NCBI RefSeq assembly: GCF_001949145.1
Contig: NW_019091384.1
Span: 236,923-300,922 of the forward strand
Origin: Acanthaster planci
Taxonomy: Eukaryota; Echinodermata; Asteroidea; Valvatida; Acanthasteridae
Direction of reading: 5' to 3'
DNA length: 64,000 bases
Within the stretch, counting starts at the first letter, position 1, and each line of letters starts with the position of its first letter. Below are positions 48,101 through 60,100 of this stretch, piece after piece. The translations under genes and the position numbers were made by a program. Under the pieces are notes generated by a model. It was not told the DNA's origin, searched no databases, and was given only the letters and a program-made list of their open reading frames with translations.

Positions 48101-51100
48101 NNNNNNNNNNNNNNNNNNNNNNNNNNNNNNNNNNNNNNNNNNNNNNNNNNNNNNNNNNNNNNNNNNNNNNNNNNNNNNNNNNNNNNNNNNNNNNNNNNNN
48201 NNNNNNNNNNNNNNNNNNNNNNNNNNNNNNNNNNNNNNNNNNNNNNNNNNNNNNNNNNNNNNNNNNNNNNNNNNNNNNNNNNNNNNNNNNNNNNNNNNNN
48301 NNNNNNNNNNNNNNNNNNNNNNNNNNNNNNNNNNNNNNNNNNNNNNNNNNNNNNNNNNNNNNNNNNNNNNNNNNNNNNNNNNNNNNNNNNNNNNNNNNNN
48401 NNNNNNNNNNNNNNNNNNNNNNNNNNNNNNNNNNNNNNNNNNNNNNNNNNNNNNNNNNNNNNNNCACCAGATTTTATTCAATTTAACTCACAAATGGCTT
48501 ATTTCTTTCTTTCTTTCCTTATTATTTTTCATTTCAGTTTAGGAAACTTAAATACATGTAGCACTTGGTTGGATGACTATATTACATGTACACGGCAGTA
48601 CTTAAGAAACATGAAGAAAACTGAAACAGATAAATGGAAATAAATATTGCGACAATCAGGAATCTCAAAACGTGCTGCAGGCATCATGTTATCGTAGTTT
48701 GTAACAGTTTAAAGATGTACCGGTACAGTACTTTGACATCTTTTGATTGCTTGACATGTGACCGGTGCATGTTAATGATATTGTACTGTACAGTGTACAT
48801 GTACATCATGAGATATACACTTGTTACAACGTTACTGATTCGTAGCAGTACCGTACAATATTTGTCACACAGTTGCTACATACTCATGTACATGTACATG
48901 TACATGGAGAATGACTTCAAATAAACCTTTTGCGACATTTTATATTCAAATAAAATCTGTTACACTGAGTTACCGTACACATACAGTATATCTGAGTGCA
49001 CATAAACATGAAAATTTGAATTCCCCAGACTAAAGACACTGTTGCCATACCTCGTGATTTGGGGCAAGCTTTTGCATAGCCACCACCATCTTTGGAATGG
49101 ACTGGTTCCTTTGTGCCCTTCTTATCTGTTGAAAACAGCGTATTGGTGCAGGGAATCTCTTACTGTACATGTATGTACAGTACATGCACACGTAACTGAG
49201 CAAAAGCTTGCCCTGAATCACGAGGTATAACAACAGTGTCTTTAGTATGAACATTTCAAATAATTATGTTCACTAGAATTCAAAGAACACTAGAATTCAA
49301 AGAACTCATTGTACCAGATTTTATTCAAACTTACTGTAACTCGCAAAAGGCTTTGTAGAGGAAGTTATTTGCTAAGTGCTTCCGGTATTGTATCTTGTAC
49401 CTGCTCGCTTATTTCATATCATCTCTAAAGGGATGTAAATGTGTGTATGTAAAGAACAATCTAAGAGTTTCTTGATTTTTTAAAAGTGCTGGAAAGTTGT
49501 GGACATGATGTGAACTTGATGTTTGCCAAACAGTACTCAATAAAGCAAGAAATCCCCCTGAAACTGAGTTGGAATCAAGTCTATGTACATACATAATTGT
49601 ATGCACAGGACAACATGCAGGATGTACAGTATACATTTCACTCTATTCAAAAGTTCAGAAAGGTTTTTTAAGAAAATCTAGGAAGGAAATGGTCTAATGT
49701 AAAAAAAGAAATAATAGCCACAACGAAACAGATTGACAAAATCCTTCATTTAGTCATACACCAATGGTACAGACATGTATCAGTATGTTGTCATAGAAAT
49801 TTGATCCCAAATGGCACTGAAATGTCATGCACCGTAACATGGGGTAGTTTGCTGTGCTGGTATCAGCTAAAGCCTAATTTTCCTCAGTTTTACGTTATTT
49901 TTCAAATTGAATTTGTGCAAAAACTGTTTTAGGAAGCAACATTTTAACCTGAACAGTTCTCAATCCTCTCAGTGATTGAATAATTTACATACATGATGTG
50001 CACTAACATTAACATTAGCGTGTGTCTTTTCCTGTGTAGAGTTACAGCTCAAGAGCCACCATATCCCATTCAAGCTGTGTAGGAAGTGGCATGATCTTTT
50101 GGACAAGTTTACCACAGCCAAAGAAGAACAGAAAGCTAATGGTAATTATTTGTATACACTGCGTGCATTTATGCAACATGTACATGTATGTACGGGTGTA
50201 CATGTACGTGCATGTACATTTGTACATGTACGTGTACAGTGCATAAATGTCAGCTGCATAGAAATTTCCTAGATGATCTGTCAACAACAGGGGTTGAACT
50301 TTTGTGTAACAGTTGAATAAATTTAAATTACATGTAGCTCAAGTTGAATTCATTATAGATGTGTATACATGAAGATACATGTATCCAGGGCATGCAGTCA
50401 ACTGGTGTACGATACCATTTTGTGTCAGGTACAGTAGCTGACGAGTAGATGGGTAACATTCTTTTCAGTTCAGATTGCTGGATTTCACTCGTTTTACATT
50501 GTTTTATTTTTCATGTTGTTGCAGATGAACCAATGCTTTACTTCCAAAGAAATGTCTTCTTTCCCAAAGCCAAAGAAGCCCAGGTACATGTACATTGCTT
50601 ATTAACAGAAAATCTACTGTACATGTACTGTACAAGGAACGTCTAAATTCATTAAGCTATTTGAAGCTTTTTTTTAAATTGAGGAATAGCTGCATTGCTA
50701 AGATTTAGAATCACCAATGAAATTCCAGTAATCAAATTCAATGCCCTTTACCTTTAGAAAATTATAAGATTGGTCATGAAGGTGCAGTGGCTCTGCTCAG
50801 AAAAAAAAAAAAATAAGAAATTACCGTAATTTGGAGTCTCTGTCCTTTGATGGCAGAAGTTTGAATACGCGCTCCATGTATAACTGCAGCCAAATCTGAG
50901 AAAAATGACTGATATCTCTCATCAGTCTTGGTTTGTTCTCACCAGATAACGGACCAAAAGGTGTTGCGACTTCTTTACGAAGAGGCGAAATGTAACATCT
51001 TACAAGGCAACTACCCCTGTGAGCCAGAGGATTTTGAATATCTTGCTGGGATCATAGCCTATGCTGAAAATGGAAAATATGACCCTGATCAACATCCTGC

Positions 51101-54100
51101 AGGTTTTTTGAAGTAAGAACCGTCTTCTCATCGTTTAAACCCAACACTCCTGAATCTTCCAGTTTGATATAAACTTTTTATTCACATCAGGGGATTCAAT
51201 ATGAATTATGCAGTATTGCGTTCAAACTTTTATGTCTGTTGATTTATAGTGAAGGAAGAAACTGATGACCAATTTTGATTTTGATTGGCTAAGGCGCATT
51301 TTTCCAGCCATTGGGGTCTGTGTTACATGTGTTTTCCAGCTCCTGAAATGAGGCAGTTATTTAAAACAAAGAAAAGAAAAAACTGGCAACTGGCATTCAA
51401 AAACAAAGCACGTGATGTCATACCAGTCTGAGCACGTTCAGTGCATGTGAGTGCACATGACTGACCATTGATGGTTTGTTTTGAGCATGCACTGTTGAAA
51501 TATGGTCAATTTAGGCACAAATTTGTGTAATGCTATAAGCAGTGAGTTTCTCTCGCACTGTTTACATTTCAGTATGTATGCTGCATTGTTGTTCATGTTG
51601 AATATAATGACAACTTGTCAATGTGCAAAATGTAACTAATGTTAAGGTTTCTCATTACTTGCAGGACACCCAAGCCTGTGTCTGATAATGCATCGTCGTC
51701 TTCCATTGGCTCTCAAACCAACCAAGTTCAGAATCTGTAAGCCCCTTCAGATTCTTGGTAAAATGACCTAAAGCAAGGCTGTCCTGAGCCACGGTGGCCT
51801 AGTTCTGATCAGGCCAGTGTTTATCTGTGGCTTCTTTGACATGACACAACTGGGAATATTTCTGTTTCCTGGATGGGATACCAGTCCATCACAAATTGCT
51901 CCCCAGCGAATGCTGGTACCCATTTATAATCATTGGTGGATGGAGGCAAGCGGGGGTTATGGTCAGCTGGATTCGAACCTCTACCCCTTGAAAAAAAAAA
52001 AATCCCCCAAACCCCCCTGACCTTGGAGCAAATTGTTTTATAACTTTCATTTTCATGCCAGTCTTTCCAACGTCCCTTCAAACTATTCAAATCAAGCTTA
52101 AATTTGTACTGGAATTTGTTTTACAGTTGCCACAATGAAATTGAGGTTTTCTCGTTATCACTAGAAGCCCCCCTTCTTCTGCCAACACGTGAAATTTGTG
52201 ACTTTGTAACAACACATTTGAGGCTGTTTTGCTGACCACCTTTTTTTGTCGCTCTTTGCAGTGATTCCTTACACAGATACCTTCCAGCTTGTATGTGCAA
52301 AGGCGGGTCAAGATGGATCAAAAACAAAGGTAAGAGGATCATTGTATGTGACCTACATGTACAGTACATGTCTGAAGTCAACAACTGCCCAGTGTTCTTT
52401 GTAAGAATCTGTTCTATTTACAGGTTTGATGTGCTGGTGCACGGCTTGAACAGAAATGTCAAAATCAAGCTACCGGAAGTGTGTGCAGGCATGCCAGCTT
52501 GGTTTAGGATGGCAGGTCACATACATGAACTTGAGATCTGCCTCAGGCTTGTGTGCCCAGCAAAATCTGCAATGACTTACACACTAATTAATACAATGAC
52601 AGTGAATGACTTACCGGTACACAGTCCTCCAACAGGTGAAGGATTGAGGACTGTTAGGGTTAATGTTCTCGACAGTCCGTGCTTTTTTTCAAGTGAAAGT
52701 ACAAGTTAATTCTTACATGATGTAATCTGTATGCCCTCAGACACACACATGTATTTTGTGTATTTGCCTTTTTTTTAAAAAAAGGAATCTTAATATTTGA
52801 AGAATCACATCTGTAAATGAAATCCACTTTGCACGTTTGTGTGAGCTATAGCAGGACAGATAACAAGATAACAAGACAAAATTATCTCACCCGCAGGCAG
52901 GAATTTTTCTACAACTACCAGTAGATTTATTTGGCTGCTGAACTTTCCATGACACGGATGCAGCTAAGTTTGGTTGTGTTGGAATGTCAGGCATCCAGAG
53001 CTGATGACCTTTTAAAGATGAAACTGATGATACCTAGTAACTGAGAAATTGATACATGTAAAATCGTGCATGAGAAATGTTACCAGCAAGTCACTGTCCA
53101 TCAACCTGCTGACTAGTCCCTGGTTTGTGAACAATTACTCTCAAGCCTGTTTCCAGTTCATGTGAATATAGACAACATCATAACATTAACCCTAACACTC
53201 CTCAGTCCTCCAACAGGTGAAGGATTGAGGAGGGTTAGGGTTAAAGCCCTGTTGTTTGTTTTTCTTCTCGTCTGGTTTGATGTACATGTAGATACATTTT
53301 TTTGGGGGTCTTCTTTTATGAGAGTCTTTTGTTGAAACGTCGTCGTGAAAGAAAACGGGCAGGTTTTTTTACTTGCTGTGGCACTGTTGTAGTCGAGACC
53401 AGAAAGACCGTCACAAGACCACGCAAGACCCTAGTCTGAATTCAAGTCACAAGCAATTCAATTGAACTGCAACAAAAGCATTCCTTTGTCAAAGTTCACA
53501 TTGTTTCTTGTGTCTGGTCTTGTGCATGGTCTCGTCTACAACACTGGCATTGTGCTATATGCTGTGGTATCTGTAAAGAAGAATGATGATGAAAACCACA
53601 AAGTGGGAGAATGACATTGCCACCAAATACTGCATATAAATATATCTGTCATTGCAGGAGGTTTTCCTTTGCTGGAACAGAGAGTAATGGCAGCTTGGGA
53701 TGACATCTCAGGGAAAGTCAGGAGCAAAAGAGAGTGTCATCAACACTTACTCGACTTCTGCTGGAAACTTCCATTTTACGGGTAGGTTTAAAAGACAGTA
53801 TTTACTTCTTCTTTGTTTAAATTTCTTCCAGAAACCTTCACAAGCAGGGAAGCAGTTATTTGGGAGGGCGTAAAGAACCTGACTCAGAAGTTGTTGTCCG
53901 GAGGAAAATTGGCATGTTGCCTCTTATCAGGAATAAAAAAAAGACAAAGGTGAATGGCACAGGCCGGCTGGTTGGGAATTGAGATGCCCTGGTGTCATCA
54001 ATCAATCCAAATTGACCTCCTACCTCAAGAATTATGTGTTGGCTGTTAACAACAAAGCTGTAGTCATTGGTAGTTGACCCGCAATCTTCCCTGCAATGGC

Positions 54101-57100
54101 CGTACATGTAATTGGTCTTTGAAAGGAATGTTCAATTTGATGGGTGTGGTTAGGATGAGAACCACAGGAGGGGTGGATGTGAGGGATGGAGTCATCACGA
54201 GAATCTCTTGGAAGGTAGACGACAGGTATTGGTGTTTTGGAAGAATTGATTCGTTGGTAGTTGTTACTGACAAGAGTGTTGATTGTTGGGTTTGACTGGC
54301 AGTGTAAGGAGGTGAACGGAGGCGAATGGTGGGGAGGAATCCCAGGTCAGTGCAGTGAATCGGTGTCAGCCAGGGCAATTGGCCAAGGATATTGAGAGGA
54401 ATGGTTGGGATGAATATCAGAATTTGTCTTCAGCATGTCTTCAAAATTATGCAGGAATGTGCCATTTTCAATCTCCCAATGTCTCTTTTAGGGGAATTCA
54501 GACTGGTTCTCATAATTTCTAAGAGGAAGGAAAGGAGGCAATGGGGATCATCATTACAAAATTGTACTTGTTCATACAAATTTGCTTTTCTTTTTTTCAT
54601 GTTATAAGATATAACAAATGACCTCAGAACAAAGTTTGCAATATAGAAAAAAAAGGTCAAATTGCACAAAATTTTGTGTACTTTTTGCTGTTGTGCCTCT
54701 GTGCTCTTTATCCATTTGTCCAGCACTAAAAGCCAGCAAAAGAAATTCACAATAAACGGTTTCAAACAAATTTTCTCTTTGCTGAATTGTGACAATAGTT
54801 TAAAGCAACTGTTTTTTCCCCGTTTGTCCTTGTGTGACAGGTGCGTGTTCTTCACAGGCCAGATTGAGAGGGTGTCGTCGCCTGTGACCCTTCGTGACAC
54901 CAAGGACAGACCAGTACATATCGGTATTAATAAGGAGGCTGTGTTCATCATCGACATCGCTAAGCAGGTAAAACATACATGTAACTTGATTGATGAATGT
55001 AAGTCTTTTGGATGACACGGGGGAAACCTTCACTGTTTACTCAAGAGTGACATTTTCCTGTAGTGAAGATATTTGAGCACTTATTCCCATGTTTTCAGTT
55101 TTGCTGATTTTTGCTGAGTCAAATTTACGATTCATATATTGGATCTTTAGCCTCAATAGGCTCTCACCAAAACCAAAAGCATGCCAGTTGTTGTAGGAGA
55201 AGTCAGTACCTGTTAGTTTCTTGTAAAAGCAAAATTTTCATTGGTTCTCATCGTTTTTGAATTATTTTTTATGCCTTGTTCTTTGTTTGAATATTTGAAA
55301 AACAAGTTGCTGCTTATTTCTGTTGTACATGTACAACCACACACCCGGCTTGCATTGCAGATTGAAAAAACGAAAAAGTACAATACAAAGCTGTGAACCT
55401 TGTGTTGAAATGATCAAAGCAACCTTGTATCGGCTGGACAACAGCCGTCAACTACTTCGCTGGATCACAAGAGTTTAGCGTTTTGCTGCTTGCAGGACAT
55501 CATTCTGGGCTTGACCTATGACGAGTTGTCCTGGGAGTATACCGAACCGGCTAGGGACAATCCTGGCTGCATGCCGTGCCTGTGGTTAGAGTTTGATTCG
55601 GAAGAAGGCGGGAAGAGATGTAGCAAAGTACTCCAAATATTCTCCAGACAGGTCGGTCTGCTGCAACCTACTTTAAGTCTTTCCATCTTGCCAAACAGAA
55701 GCAAGAAATTTCTGATTAGACACAAGAGTCCAAGTTTTGACAAATGAGAGCACTCTTGAATTTTATACTTCTGTGGCAGTGTAAATGTGTGGAATGTAAT
55801 AAAAACTGGGATATTACTGAAATTTCATAAGATGAAGGTTTTTGGAAGCACTGTGTGAATCTCTTCTGTGAGTGAGTGGACTTAAGTTCTTTTCAGAACC
55901 CCAGTCTCTAAGGAGATTCTTAATGTACTACTGCAAACTTTGTCTTATTGCTACATCCACCCATTTGCTTTAACTCCCTCATCCCGGGAACTGGCGACAG
56001 CGCGGCTTTGTGTGAGGATTAGTGCATACCACACATACATTCTATTCATCATGCAGCTGCGGTTTCGATGTGGGCCTGCTGCTGGACAGAGCCTTGCATA
56101 CTGGGCATACCGCAGCCCAGCAATCCCGGCGTGAAAGGATGAACTGAACGATGCATCAATCTCATTACTATTCCTGAAGCCTTATGTTCTTCACAATGAA
56201 AGTAGATATATCACAGGAGTAAGAATTTTTACACTTGCTAAGAAAAGTAGTCCCGGCACTGTACAGTCCATTGGTATTGAACTTGAAAGGAAATCTTTTG
56301 CAGGCTCACTGTACGCTGCTGTTGAAGCCGTGTGCCACTGCGCCCGCAATCCACATCTTAATCTCCCACGTGTCCCCTCCTCATAGCAGCTCACACAGTG
56401 CCCAAACCTGTTCCTGCATGAAGATAGTGACCTAACTCTTGCTGGTGTCTCGTAACAGGCGGTGATGATGAATGCAATGATCGAAGCAAGCGTAGAGGAA
56501 CTCAACAAGCTGGACTTGGAGGGAAAGCACAGAAGCAAGACGGTCATGGACGGTCTGATGAGGTGACCACACACTGGATTCATTTTTCTCCCAACTTGTG
56601 TACTTCATGCCAAACTAATGAATTGACCACCCATGATGTCATTTAAGATACACCTACCTAAACATCCCTCAGCTAATAAACAACCAAGCCCAGTGGGTGC
56701 TAACTAATCTACCTTCGTGAAATGACTTTGCTCCCAGTACATGTAATTGTAGAAGCCATATGCCAGGTACCCTACAGAGAAATTGGCAGCAGCTGGTCAT
56801 TTTGTATAGTAGTTGGCACTGTGTCTCCATCATTGCTGGTGGCTTCCTGATTATCAGATACTTGGTCCTGGATTCGCTTAGAAAGTGCTTAACAAAAATT
56901 TGACAGGAGGCAGTTCACTGGTACTATGCACTTGTCATGATACAATTTGCTCATGTACCATGGATAATCTGTTTGGCAGACATTTCCCTGAAGCAGTTCT
57001 GTACAGCCAGGCGTTTCCATTCTCTCCCCCCCTCCCACACACACACACACACTTACATGTACCTTGTTACATATGAGTACTGTACATGAGTAATTCTCAA

Positions 57101-60100
57101 ACTGTTAATCACATGGAAGAATGCAAATTTAGTCGGGTGCTTAACTTCTTTTTGTAACACCTGCGCTTGTACCATGCTATGTCTGTCTTGTGCCAGATAT
57201 CTCAAGTGCATGATGCTGGCTTGACAGTTGCTCTAACAGCTGTTATTTTCTGTCTTAAATCAGTTTAATTTCTCAATCAATTCTGCTGTTTAACCGTCTA
57301 ATAAAGTCTGCCTTTGTCATATGTCCTTTGAAACATTAATTGTCAGTAACCAGCTGAAGAATTGCCGGCCTTACTGCTGAGAAGACTTTGTAAATAGAGT
57401 GTATATCTTTTAACCACTAGATGCTGTCTGGTAAAGCGTACAAGGACAGATATACATGTAATATGCACTGACGTCTAGACCTTTCAACCCAAATTAGACC
57501 AGTCTTGAAGTTGATTAGCAGTTTTTTTTGTGTGTGTGGGGAACAGTGAATTCTGATGGAAGCTACATGTAGATCTGAATCTAACGCTTAGAATGGTAGG
57601 GCATTGGGATGGGGAATATTGCAGGTCTAAATTCTGCCTTACTCAATTCACTTTGTTCCACCCAGACATGACTGTTATTGTAAAACTGAAATGGCATAAA
57701 TGTTTAATGCTAGTCCTTACGGGTTCTAAGTTATTCAATTATTGATTACCTGTATTTGGCTATCCGGCAGTCCTACACAAAGTTACTGCTCAATTTCCTT
57801 TTCAACTGTCTACCGATATCTCTTGCTTAAACCTCACTTTTCCCATGCTCTTCGGTGTTTGTCTCGTTCCTTTAGCGTTTCTGAGAATCAGGAAAATGGA
57901 GTTGACATGGTGGATGCCTGCATTTCATTCACCAGGTAGATGCGGGTGCCAGTTGTCATGTTTATTGCACTGCCATTGTATGGTTTGCACCTCAGAGCCC
58001 AAGTATGCATATACCAGGCAAGATATGGGACGGAGGGGTACCTCCCCTTACCTGTCCAATCCCTCGACACACTCTAGAGTATTGTTACCTAACACATCCC
58101 CCCCCTAGAAGTCTATAAAGAATTCCTGAGATTCTAATCAAACAATGACCAACACAAAGGCGGGGGGCGGGGTTTCACTGTGTCCCATATCTTGCTTCAA
58201 ATGAATGAGTATGCATAGATACCCCTATGTGAGAATCCTTGTCAGCTAAGTCTGTCTGCATGACTATATTTAAGCTGTGACACCTGCTTGCATGCAACAA
58301 TTAGTGCTTATTGTAAGATTGGTTCAAGCCTGCTGTTGTTTCCTTTAGGTGATTACTTACTCCTACTGGTAAACTCCAGCTGAAAATTGTCTCAGAATGT
58401 CATACTGTGTTGCATGTACATTGTTGAAGCGTGGCATGGGCATGGGTTTTTGTGTGTTAAGTACTGTTGTGGTTAAAATTCCAAAATTAAAAAAGGAACC
58501 AAAGTAACCATTAGAGAAATCCTTTCATTTGAAGTTCATCATGCAAGTGCGTTTGTAATTCCAGCCAGCTGAGTACTCCGAGCTACATTGTATGGTACAT
58601 GTACAGTATGTGTAGAACATCTTACAGGTCTGTTGTATGTAGACCAGAAAAGAAGAGGCATTCTGTAGAAAACATATGGAAGGAAATGGCGCTAGCACAG
58701 TGGAGAGACAACAGGCTAAAAGTCCTGAAATGCGAGATCTTGGTTACTTGAGATATAGTTTTTAACTTGGGAGAAATGAAATCGTCCACTTAGATACACC
58801 CCAACCCAAGCACAAGATTACCATGCACTCACTGTGACTCACTGGAGTTAACCAGTGTTGAGCAAATACTGGTACGTGAGATCTTGTGAATTGCCTTGGC
58901 CTTTACTGCCCTCATGAGGACACAGTTGTCTTGTGCTTGGGGGACTCATTTTTGCCTGTTGGCAGGCCCTCTTGTCAAGAGTCAGCAAAATCACATCAAA
59001 GATTTGGGAATCATCTTACAATTTTTTGTATTATTTGTGAAATGAGGGCCTGGATCTCAACATAGACCAGAGTTGATATAAAGCAGAAAATATTGGGTTT
59101 ACCACTTAAATATTTTCCAAATCAGAAGCACAAACTGGAGCAAAATGCACACATTTGAATGACTTACTACATTTATTGTCTCTCTGTTTTTTTCTGTTGT
59201 ATGATGGATTGGTATCATGCATACAATTCTTTTGCCCTTTAAGCAGACTCAAAAGTGGCATCAGACCTGAACTAGATTTGTGGTTTGAATTAGACTGTCA
59301 AATATCATCCTGAGATGAGTTTGTAACTCATGGATCGGCGACTGTACATGTACATTCATCCACTGTAGTTTCATTTTGCACACTGTCACACACCTCGTGA
59401 TTCTCATCTTTTTGCATGATTAATGAACACTAATCCAAACTTATGAATCTAATGAAGTTATTGTTTCATTGAAAACAAAATAATCGTTGTGTCGGTGCAA
59501 CAGGGTCGTAACTTGCACTTGTTTTGTACACGAGATACGACCTTGTTGCACGGACATTATGAAATTCTGCTTGTGTTGTCAACACCGATCATATGTAATT
59601 TTTTTTATTGAAAGTGAGAACATCAAGAACGTCATTGTAGAGAATTACTGATGGCCCAAACTGATCGAAATACTAGTCTGAAAATAATAATTAGTATCAT
59701 GTTTGTATTTTACTTGGATAGTGTTGAGGCAAAGTTACATTTTCAGAGTTCCTGAGGACAGTTTAATTCCTAGGCCATTTGATAGGAATCAAGTGATGGT
59801 GATGATGACTACTCTTAATGACTAGGAATATGAATGTTGCAAGCTGACCATTGCCTTTTCAAAGACTTCTTCACTCTGACAATGACGTGTAGTCCACTTG
59901 CTCAGTTTCCTTCCCATAGCTGAATAAAGTAGACCTTACAGCTTTGTTCCTCAGACTCAATTTCTGTTTTGCCACCTCAAATATCACCATACTTGTGAAA
60001 AACAGAAAAGGACCGAGCTACAGCATTGCACATGCAGCATTTTATTTTCAGCAAATAAGTAAAAGAAAATTATCCATTTTCATTGAAGTATTTAATTTAA

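Noticed and set aside
47857-48542. Long open frames of up to 209 codons, both strands
   Set aside because: They run through the 438-N gap and exist only because N is not a stop.
52293-52709. 138-codon plus-strand frame
   Set aside because: Only its first part (to 52329) is FRMD8 exon 7 in another frame; the rest reads into the intron and a hairpin repeat.
53186-53244. Telomere-like TTAGGG in the 59-bp hairpins
   Set aside because: Only one TTAGGG per stem as part of a palindrome, not an array.
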